From Kiritimatiellia bacterium (GTDB lineage Bacteria > Verrucomicrobiota > Kiritimatiellia > RFP12 > UBA1067): DNA of 6,102 bases. The position numbers and the translations under genes are program-made. Each line of letters begins with the position of its first letter. Position 1 is the first letter of the stretch. The DNA is taken from positions 1 through 6,102 of the forward strand of contig JAEDMN010000194.1 in NCBI GenBank assembly GCA_016302985.1, in the 5' to 3' direction. Positions 1-6,102 of this stretch are shown one piece after another. The notes under the pieces were generated by a model. It did no database searches. It worked only from the letters and a program-made list of their open reading frames with translations, and had not been told where the DNA came from.

Positions 1-213
1 CGTCTCGGTCTGCATCCAGAAGGCGCTCCACCAGCCCGGCATCTTCTGCAGGCGGAACCGGGCCTCGTAGTAGCCGTACCGATGGAGGAACTTCGCCGGC
101 CGGCACCACGGTACCCGCCGCCGCGCCCTGTGCCCACAGTACAACCGCCATCGCGGCGCACACCATCCCCATCCTGCCCCTTCCAACTCCTCCGTGTTTG
201 GTTGAAACCCCAT
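1..213 (-). CDS. GH16 family glycoside hydrolase fragment, runs off left edge; 5' end uncertain, possibly a pseudogene
   Basis: The minus-strand frame from 93 to 1 encodes KFLHRYGYYEARFRL followed closely by PGWWSAFWMQ. This is the hallmark mid-domain stretch of family 16 glycoside hydrolases (beta-glucanase, laminarinase, agarase or carrageenase type), which lies just before the catalytic ExDxxE motif. That motif would fall beyond the window, so activity cannot be judged. The frame is open back to an ATG at 213, 25 nt after the Nudix stop. However, residues 1-40 from that start are Trp/Arg/Gly-rich and do not resemble a signal peptide or the first GH16 strands. A better secretion-like start (ATG at 172) lies in a different frame. 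A normal GH16 protein has roughly 60-100 residues before the YGYYEAR segment, and these are absent. The GH16 call is good, but the gene start is poor. A frameshift plus deletion, or an assembly error, is likely. Substrate cannot be inferred. Confidence 0.6.
   Translation of the reverse strand, partial: MGFQPNTEELEGAGWGWCAPRWRLYCGHRARRRVPWCRPAKFLHRYGYYEARFRLQKMPGWWSAFWMQTET
116..172 (-). other. Possible signal-peptide coding segment, out of frame with the GH16 fragment
   Basis: From ATG at 172 the minus strand reads MGMVCAAMAVVLWAQGAAAG. It has a hydrophobic core and an AAA-G stretch resembling a signal peptidase I site after residue 19. Purine-rich ribosome-binding-like sequence (GGAGGAG at 193-187, GGAAGGGG at 184-177) lies upstream. 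The n-region has no Lys or Arg, which weakens the call. This frame stays open to the window edge, but its later residues (VPPSVRLLRGP and on) match nothing I recognise, whereas the GH16 signature is in another frame. I read it as the original 5' end of the GH16 gene, now out of register. Chance openness in GC-rich DNA is the alternative. Confidence 0.35.
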
Positions 214-238
214 TATTCCGTCTTCGTCTCCGCCGGAC

Positions 239-643
239 TCATCCGCCGTGCCGGCACCTGATTTCGGCGAGGATCTCCGCGTCCGCCGGGCACCAGGCGA
301 GGGTGTCGATCTCGGACGGGAGGATCCACTTCGCGTCGACATGCTCGAGCAGTGTCAGCGTGCCGGAGGCGATGCGCGCGTTGAAGAGCGTCAGGCGGAT
401 GTGGATGTCGGGATATTCGTGGTCGACGGCCATGAAGACGTCGTCCACGGCAAGCCCGACGGCCAGCTCCTCGCGGCATTCGCGCACGAGGGCGTCCGCC
501 TTCGTCTCGCCGGGCTCGACCTTGCCGCCGACGAACTCCCATAGCAAACCCCGCGCTTTGGACGCGGGGCGCTGGCAGGCCAGGAAGCGCGGGCCGTCCC
601 ACACGAGGGCGGCCACGACCTCCACGATCTTCGCTTCGGACAT
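239..643 (-). CDS. Nudix hydrolase, MutT-type (deoxy)nucleoside triphosphate pyrophosphohydrolase
   Basis: This 134-residue protein is a single Nudix domain of normal length for the MutT group. The Nudix box spans residues 40-62: G40, E46, R54, E55, E58 and E59 are present (GX5EX7REUXEE), so the metal-binding glutamates are intact. The usual glycine after EEx is alanine (A61). Residues L33-G40 (LLWEFVGG) and the later DHEYPDIHI and WCPADAEI segments resemble the MutT/8-oxo-dGTP diphosphatase-like subgroup. Such enzymes hydrolyse oxidised or non-canonical NTPs to the monophosphate and pyrophosphate in the cytoplasm, but the substrate here is not provable from sequence. The start at MSEAKIVE is chosen because the domain begins at residue 6 and the upstream part of the frame only shadows the preceding gene. 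The gene begins 8 nt after that gene's stop, with a weak AAGGG about 12 nt upstream, so coupled translation is likely. Confidence 0.88.
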   Translation of the reverse strand: MSEAKIVEVVAALVWDGPRFLACQRPASKARGLLWEFVGGKVEPGETKADALVRECREELAVGLAVDDVFMAVDHEYPDIHIRLTLFNARIASGTLTLLEHVDAKWILPSEIDTLAWCPADAEILAEIRCRHGG

Positions 644-651
644 CGCGTGGC

Positions 652-1032
652 TCAGCCCTTCGCCAGCAGCGCGGCGAGGCGGTCGGATTCCTCCCGCGTG
701 ACCTTGCCGCTGCGCATCTTGCGCGTGTAGTGGCAGTAGAGCCCCAGGTCGGTCGAGACCAGCGCCATGTCGATGAGATAGACCAGCACCAGCCACTTGT
801 CCTGCAGCCAGGTCAGTCCCTCGGGAATCGGGCAGACGAGCTTGGAGGCGATGCCGCAGACGTAGCCGACGAGGATGATGATCATGAACATCGGGCTCTT
901 GCCCGCCACGCCCTTCCCGCTGTGCCCCGCCTTGTAGGTGCGGATGATCGAGAACGGCCACGAGAAGCCGAATCCGGCCAGCATCAGGAAGAAGAAGGCC
1001 TGCGACAGATAGTGGAGTTCCTGGGGTGTCAT
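652..1032 (-). CDS. Small PQ-loop/SemiSWEET-like three-helix membrane protein
   Basis: This 126-residue protein has three hydrophobic segments at about residues 9-31, 45-66 and 79-102, then a charged C-terminal tail. The segment GFGFSWPFSIIRTYKAG followed by a short Gly/Lys loop and GKSPMFMIIILVGYVCGI has the layout of PQ-loop repeat proteins (SemiSWEET-like). A Trp-Pro pair (25-26) stands where the PQ dipeptide normally occurs. Half-size proteins of this fold dimerise to form small transporters. Many members of this particular subgroup are only annotated as hypothetical, so no substrate is proposed. AAGGGA at 1046-1041, 8 nt before the ATG, supports the start. It lies 20 nt after sdhB and 8 nt before the Nudix gene, so it is probably part of the same transcript. 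The family call is moderately sure; the function is unknown. Confidence 0.8.
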   Translation of the reverse strand: MTPQELHYLSQAFFFLMLAGFGFSWPFSIIRTYKAGHSGKGVAGKSPMFMIIILVGYVCGIASKLVCPIPEGLTWLQDKWLVLVYLIDMALVSTDLGLYCHYTRKMRSGKVTREESDRLAALLAKG

Positions 1033-1052
1033 TTCACGTGTCCCTTACGTTG

Positions 1053-1822
1053 TCAGTCGTTGGCGCCGTACACCTTCTCGGCGTGGAGGAGGGTGGCCTT
1101 GAGATAGTGACGGTTCATCTGGGCGATGTTGCGCGTGGAGATGTTCTTCGGGCAGGCGGCCTCGCAGGCGCGCACGTTCGTGCAGTTGCCGAAGCCCTCC
1201 TTGTCCATCTGCTTCACCATCGAGAGGACGCGGCGGTCGGCCTCGACCCGTCCCTGCGGGAGGCTGGCCAGGTGGCCGACCTTCGCGGAGGTGAAGAGCA
1301 TGGCGGACGCGTTCGGGCACGCCGCGACGCAGGCGCCGCAGCCGATGCAGGCAGCGGCGTCGAACGCGCGGTCGGCCTCGTCCTTCGGGACGGGCGTCAC
1401 GGCCGCGTCCGGCGCGGCGCCCGTGTTCACGCTCACGTAGCCGCCCGCCTGGATCAGGCGGTCGAGCGCGCCGCGGTCGATGACGCAGTCGCGCACGATC
1501 GGGAACGCGGCGGAGCGGAACGGCTCGACGGTGATCGTCGCGCCGTCCTTGAAGAGGCGCATGTGCAGCTGGCAGGTCGTCGTGCCGTGGTCGCGTCCGT
1601 GCGGCACGCCGTCGATCACGAGCGAGCACGTGCCGCAGATGCCCTCGCGGCAGTCGTGGTCGAACGCGATCGGCTCCTCGCCGCGCTTCATGCGCGTCTC
1701 GTTCATCACGTCGAGCATCTCCAGGAGGGACATGTCGGGCGAGATGTCCTTCACCTCGCAGGTCTCGAAGTGCCCCTTCGAGGCGGCGTCCTTCTGCCGC
1801 CACATCTTGACGGTGACGTTCA

Positions 1823-1823
<1 letters not shown>
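1053..1823 (-). CDS. sdhB: Fumarate reductase/succinate dehydrogenase iron-sulfur subunit (type B)
   Basis: This 256-residue protein carries the three iron-sulfur clusters that pass electrons between the flavoprotein and the membrane quinone site. The N-terminal ferredoxin-like domain has C58, C63, C66 and C84 (CREGICGTC then TTCQLHM) for the [2Fe-2S] cluster. The C-terminal domain has CIGCGACVAAC (C159, C162, C165, C169), then C214, C220 and C224 (NCTNVRACEAACP). By family precedent, C159/C162/C165/C224 bind [4Fe-4S] and C169/C214/C220 bind [3Fe-4S]. All ligands are present, and the spacing matches Bacteroidetes-type and other type B enzymes. The start at MNVTVKMW is fixed by AAGGAG at 1838-1833 and by the TAATG overlap with the sdhA stop. 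The same frame is open to 2306, but that part only shadows sdhA. The sequence cannot decide between succinate oxidation and fumarate reduction, so frdB is an equally valid name. Confidence 0.95.
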
Positions 1824-3736
<1,913 letters not shown>

Positions 3737-3740
3737 GGCG

Positions 3741-3746
3741 CCTCCC
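3741..3746 (-). promoter_or_regulatory. sdhA ribosome binding site abutting the sdhC stop
   Basis: GGGAGG follows the sdhC TGA directly, and the sdhA ATG comes after a short 4-nt spacer. The layout repeats the purD/sdhC junction and again suggests coupled translation, which would help keep subunit amounts matched. Confidence 0.75.
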
Positions 3747-4505
3747 TCACTTCGCGAGCTTTGCCTGCAGGACCGCCTGCGCGGCCTGCGCCTTCTGGAT
3801 CTGCGCCTTCGTGGCGTCCGTCTTCGTCAGCGCGAACGTACCGACCGCCGTGCCCACGAAGCCGGCGGAGAGCGCCGCGGCCGCGAGCATGCCCGCCGCA
3901 GTCAAAGCTGGCGTCCACTTCGGATGCTCCACGCCGAACGTGCGGCAGATGGAAGGCAGCGCGTGGAAGAGGTGCGCGCCGATCGCCAGGAGTGCGAGCA
4001 CGTACAGCCCCATGTAGACGGGATTGCCGAAGAAGAGCACCGTCGTGAGCCACATGTCGCGGATCAGGTCGCCCTTCGCGTCCACGTAGAGGTAGTGCGT
4101 GCCGAACTTGAAGACGGCCAGGTGCAGCACGGCGAACAACAGGATCGCGGACCCCGTCAGGTACATCGTGTACGAGGCCGGCGTCGCGGACCCCACGTGC
4201 GCGTTCACCGCGTACCGGCATTTCCCGCGCGCCTTGAGGTTCTCCAGCTTGAGCTTCGTCGCGACGCAGACATGGTACAGGAAGATGCCCACGAGCCCCG
4301 CCTCGACGAACCAGATCAGCGGCTTCATGCCGGTGAGGAACTTCGTATAGGCGTTGTAGGCGGCCTGCGCCGCCGCCGCGTCGAGGTTGAGCAGCTGCAG
4401 GTTGCCGAGCAGGTGGCCGGCCAGAAAGCCGACCAGCCCGAGTCCGGCGACGCCCATCGTCTGCTTCTTGCCGATGGACGACTTCAGATAGTCAGGAAAC
4501 CACAT
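3747..4505 (-). CDS. sdhC: Type B di-heme cytochrome b membrane anchor of succinate dehydrogenase/fumarate reductase
   Basis: This 252-residue integral membrane protein has five predicted helices at about 17-39, 62-82, 112-134, 156-183 and 199-226. It anchors SdhAB and exchanges electrons with quinone. Histidines H31 (AGHLLGN), H78 (LYHVC), H128 (VLHLAVF) and H178 (GAHLFHA) are evenly spaced at 47-50 residues, one per helix. This is the pattern of the four axial ligands of the two hemes b in type B (Bacillus, Wolinella, Bacteroides) anchors. No separate D subunit is present or expected. The C-terminal 25 residues are an Ala/Gln/Lys-rich tail (KAQIQKAQAAQAVLQ) that looks helical and extends past the usual core. 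The start MWFPDYLKSSIGKK is supported by GAGGAG 5 nt upstream, which overlaps the purD stop. It sits 9 nt after purD and 10 nt before sdhA. Confidence 0.93.
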   Translation of the reverse strand: MWFPDYLKSSIGKKQTMGVAGLGLVGFLAGHLLGNLQLLNLDAAAAQAAYNAYTKFLTGMKPLIWFVEAGLVGIFLYHVCVATKLKLENLKARGKCRYAVNAHVGSATPASYTMYLTGSAILLFAVLHLAVFKFGTHYLYVDAKGDLIRDMWLTTVLFFGNPVYMGLYVLALLAIGAHLFHALPSICRTFGVEHPKWTPALTAAGMLAAAALSAGFVGTAVGTFALTKTDATKAQIQKAQAAQAVLQAKLAK

Positions 4506-4510
4506 GGCGT

Positions 4511-4516
4511 CTCCTC
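4511..4516 (-). promoter_or_regulatory. sdhC ribosome binding site overlapping the purD stop
   Basis: GAGGAG ends 5 nt before the sdhC ATG. Its first two bases (GA) are the last two bases of the purD TGA stop codon. Ribosomes finishing purD therefore end on the sdhC initiation region, which suggests translational coupling. Confidence 0.75.
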
Positions 4517-5813
4517 AGCGCTCGAAGGCGCGATGGGCGATGTCGCGGCGGTGGAAGGCCCCGTCGAAGGAAATGAGGTCCACGGCCTTGTAGGCGGTGT
4601 CCACGGCCTCGCGCAGCGTCGCGCCCATGCCGGTCACGCTCAGCACGCGGCCGCCGGCGGTCACCGTCGCGCCGTCCTGCGCCTTCGTGCCGCAGTGGAA
4701 CACGATCGCGTTCGGCACCTCCGCGGCCTTGTCCAGGCCGGACAGGGCCTTGCCCTTCTCGTAGCTGCCCGGATACCCGCCGGAGGCGACGATCACCGTC
4801 GCGGCCACCTCGGGCTTCACGACGACGTCGGAATCCTTCAGACAGCCGTTCGCGACATTGAGCAGGGTCTGCGCGAAGTTGCCGCCGAGACGGACGAGCA
4901 CGGCCTCCGTCTCGGGATCGCCGAAGCGCGCGTTGAACTCGACCACGTTCACGGCCGAGCCGCTGAGCGCCGTCTTGCCGCCGGGAGGAGTGATCATCAG
5001 GCCGGCGTAGAGCACGCCGCGGTAGACGATGCCGCGCTTCTTCAGTTCGCGGACGACGGGGAGGATGATGCGCGCCTTGATGTCGGGCAGCATCGCGTCC
5101 GTCACCACCGGCGCAGGCGAGTAGGCGCCCATGCCGCCCGTGTTCGGGCCCTTGTCGCCATCGAAGACGCGCTTGTGGTCCTGCGAGCTCGGCAGGAGGA
5201 CGGCGTTCTCGCCGTCAACGAGCGCGAGGATCGAGCACTCCTCGCCATGGAGGAACTCCTCGACGAGCACTTCCGCGCCCGCGGCGCCGAACTTGTTGTC
5301 GACGAGCATGTCGTCGATCGCGGCCTCGGCCTGCTCCGTCGTCTCCGCGACGATCACGCCCTTGCCGGCCGCAAGACCGTCCGCCTTGATCACGACGGGG
5401 AGGCCGTACTCGGGCAGCGCGGCCTTGGCGGCCTCCGCGTCCGTGAACGTCTTCGCGCGGCCGGTCGGCACGCCTGCCGCGTCCATGATCTCCTTCGCGA
5501 AGCGCTTGGACCCCTCCATGCGGGCGCCGGCCTGGACGGGGCCGAACGCCTTCACGCCGATTTTCTGGAGCGCGTCGACGAGGCCCTTGCAGAGCGGCGC
5601 CTCGGGACCCACCACGACGAGATCCGGCTTGTTCGCCTCGGCCCAGGCCACGACTCCCGAAACATCCTCCGCTCCAATGGCAAGATTCGTGGCCAGCGCA
5701 GTGGTGCCGGCGTTTCCAGGCGCGCAAAAGAGTTCATGCTTCTCCGTGTCCTGAGCCAGACGCCACGTGATGGCGTGCTCGCGCCCGCCGCTGCCAACAA
5801 CCAGAATCTTCAT
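4515..5813 (-). CDS. purD: Phosphoribosylamine-glycine ligase (GAR synthetase)
   Basis: PurD catalyses the second step of de novo purine synthesis: 5-phosphoribosylamine + glycine + ATP to glycinamide ribonucleotide (GAR), ADP and phosphate, in the cytoplasm. The 432-residue length is normal. The N-domain starts with MKILVVGSGGREHA (G7-H13), followed by PGNAGT (32-37) and VVGPEAPL (67-74). The ATP-grasp part shows ARMEGSKRFAKE (97-108), VIKADGLAAGKGV (141-153), the FLHGEE segment (187-192), and DGDKGPNTGGMGAYSP (218-233). The family signature RFGDPETE is at 296-303. Between GLMIT and VVEFNARFGDPE lies an insertion (about 276-288, PPGGKTALSGSAV) longer than the usual short turn. The start has GGAGGT 8 nt upstream. 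It is the first gene after the rRNA operon and heads the sdhCAB cluster, with the sdhC ribosome binding site overlapping its stop codon. Confidence 0.97.
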   Translation of the reverse strand: MKILVVGSGGREHAITWRLAQDTEKHELFCAPGNAGTTALATNLAIGAEDVSGVVAWAEANKPDLVVVGPEAPLCKGLVDALQKIGVKAFGPVQAGARMEGSKRFAKEIMDAAGVPTGRAKTFTDAEAAKAALPEYGLPVVIKADGLAAGKGVIVAETTEQAEAAIDDMLVDNKFGAAGAEVLVEEFLHGEECSILALVDGENAVLLPSSQDHKRVFDGDKGPNTGGMGAYSPAPVVTDAMLPDIKARIILPVVRELKKRGIVYRGVLYAGLMITPPGGKTALSGSAVNVVEFNARFGDPETEAVLVRLGGNFAQTLLNVANGCLKDSDVVVKPEVAATVIVASGGYPGSYEKGKALSGLDKAAEVPNAIVFHCGTKAQDGATVTAGGRVLSVTGMGATLREAVDTAYKAVDLISFDGAFHRRDIAHRAFER

Positions 5814-5821
5814 GTCGCTAG

Positions 5822-5827
5822 ACCTCC
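5822..5827 (-). promoter_or_regulatory. purD ribosome binding site
   Basis: GGAGGT lies 8 nt before the purD ATG on the minus strand. It is a near-perfect Shine-Dalgarno sequence, which fixes the start and shows that this organism uses strong SD sites. Confidence 0.85.
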
Positions 5828-5855
5828 AGATTGGGGGATGAAAATGAATCTATTT

Positions 5856-5884
5856 AGTATACCATAAACGGACTGGATTCTCTA
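5856..5884 (-). promoter_or_regulatory. Putative extended -10 promoter for the purD-sdhCAB cluster
   Basis: The minus strand contains TGGTATACT at 5864-5856: a TATACT -10 box with an upstream TG one base away, i.e. an extended -10. The hexamer 17 nt upstream (TAGAGA, 5884-5879) is a poor -35, which extended -10 promoters tolerate. The start site would be near 5849, giving a 5' leader of about 36 nt ending in the purD GGAGGT. The DNA here is AT-richer than the surrounding genes, as expected for a promoter. Confidence 0.55.
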
Positions 5885-5892
5885 CCCCAGAT

Positions 5893-5980
5893 GCCTGAAT
5901 ATTGGGCTAGAATGGAATCTTTCGTCTGAATGTACGTTTAGCGGACACAAGAACGCCTGAGTTCGGAAGGTAGCCTGAAT
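5893..5980 (-). repeat. Four short direct repeats, consensus AYTCAGRC, upstream of the purD promoter
   Basis: On the minus strand the octamers ATTCAGGC (5980-5973), ACTCAGGC (5962-5955), ATTCAGAC (5931-5924) and ATTCAGGC (5900-5893) share one orientation. Offsets are 18, 31 and 31 nt. They fill the gap between the rRNA terminator and the purD promoter. They could be binding sites for a regulator, but no known operator is recognised, and four short degenerate matches could be chance. Confidence 0.35.
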
Positions 5981-5988
5981 ACGCTCGC

Positions 5989-6025
5989 AAAAACGGAAAC
6001 GCGGGCCTCCGGAAGGAAGCCCGCG
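5989..6025 (-). terminator. Rho-independent terminator of the rRNA operon
   Basis: On the minus strand, CGCGGGCTTCC (6025-6015), a TTCC loop, and GGAGGCCCGCG (6010-6000) form an 11-bp stem with a single G-U pair. TTTCCGTTTTT (5999-5989) follows. It lies 35 nt after the 5S 3' end, so it most likely ends rRNA transcription. There is no T-tract on the other strand, so it is not bidirectional. Confidence 0.88.
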
Positions 6026-6059
6026 CAACCGCGTCGGTCAGACGAATAAAAAGAAAAAA

Positions 6060-6102
6060 GCCGGCGGCGCCCTACTCTCGCACGGACGAGTTCCGCACTA
6101 CC
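6060..6102 (-). rRNA. rrf: 5S ribosomal RNA, 3' end only (truncated by the window edge)
   Basis: The minus strand reads GGTAGTGCGGAACTCGTCCG followed by TGCGAGAGTAGG and then GCGCCGCCGGC. This matches the conserved 3' third of bacterial 5S rRNA (GGTAGT...TGCGAGAGTAGG). CGGA and TCCG can pair around an ACTCG loop as the helix IV hairpin. The final CGCCGCCGGC is the expected 3' strand of the terminal helix; its 5' partner lies off the window. The mature end is placed at 6060 because a T6-C-T5 tract starts right after it. The rest of the 5S gene, and presumably 23S and 16S, lie to the right. Confidence 0.9.

Noticed and set aside
214..240. A terminator after the Nudix gene
   Set aside because: GTCCGGCGGAGAC can form only a 3-4 bp stem and no T-tract follows.
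239..961. A 240-residue Nudix protein starting at 961
   Set aside because: The added N-terminal part overlaps the PQ-loop gene in another frame and looks like shadow translation. The domain starts naturally at MSEAKIVE (643).
5851..5868. A plus-strand promoter at the GTATAC palindrome
   Set aside because: The palindrome gives a weak -10-like match on the plus strand, but no plus-strand gene follows; only the antisense of the rRNA operon lies that way.
6048..6059. The T-rich tract immediately after the 5S end as a separate terminator
   Set aside because: TTTTTTCTTTTT follows the 5S terminal helix, but that helix is closed by a distant strand in the mature RNA rather than a local hairpin. The clear hairpin terminator lies just downstream.

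Overview
This GC-rich bacterial window has every recognisable gene on the minus strand, so transcription runs from high to low coordinates. At the right edge is the 3' end of a 5S rRNA (6060-6102), which marks the end of an rRNA operon. A strong intrinsic terminator (5989-6025) follows, then a short AT-richer intergenic region with an extended -10 promoter. Next comes a compact run of six genes: purD, then fumarate reductase/succinate dehydrogenase subunits C, A and B, then a small PQ-loop-like membrane protein, then a MutT-type Nudix hydrolase. The left edge holds a fragment of a family 16 glycoside hydrolase (GH16) whose 5' end looks broken or chimeric.

The flavoprotein, iron-sulfur and single cytochrome b subunits form a type B complex (one 5-helix, di-heme anchor, no D subunit), in the order C-A-B. 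From memory, the flavoprotein is very like those of Bacteroidetes. However, the strong GGAGG-type ribosome binding sites and high GC content do not suit a typical Bacteroidetes genome. I infer a GC-rich member of the wider PVC/FCB assemblage, such as a Kiritimatiellota or Verrucomicrobia-like anaerobe. The GH16 fragment fits a polysaccharide degrader. This assignment is an inference, not a demonstration.

The genes are packed tightly: purD-sdhC 9 nt apart, sdhC-sdhA 10 nt, sdhA and sdhB overlapping by 1 nt (TAATG), sdhB to the PQ-loop gene 20 nt, and that gene to the Nudix gene 8 nt. Two of the ribosome binding sites touch or overlap the preceding stop codon, so translational coupling is likely. 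I see no terminator inside the cluster. The unusual point is that purD, a de novo purine gene, leads the respiratory complex genes from what appears to be a single promoter. I found no CRISPR array, insertion sequence, tRNA or clearly new defence system. The most useful leads are the purD-sdhCAB arrangement, the disrupted GH16 5' end, and a set of phased TTCAGGC-like repeats upstream of the purD promoter.
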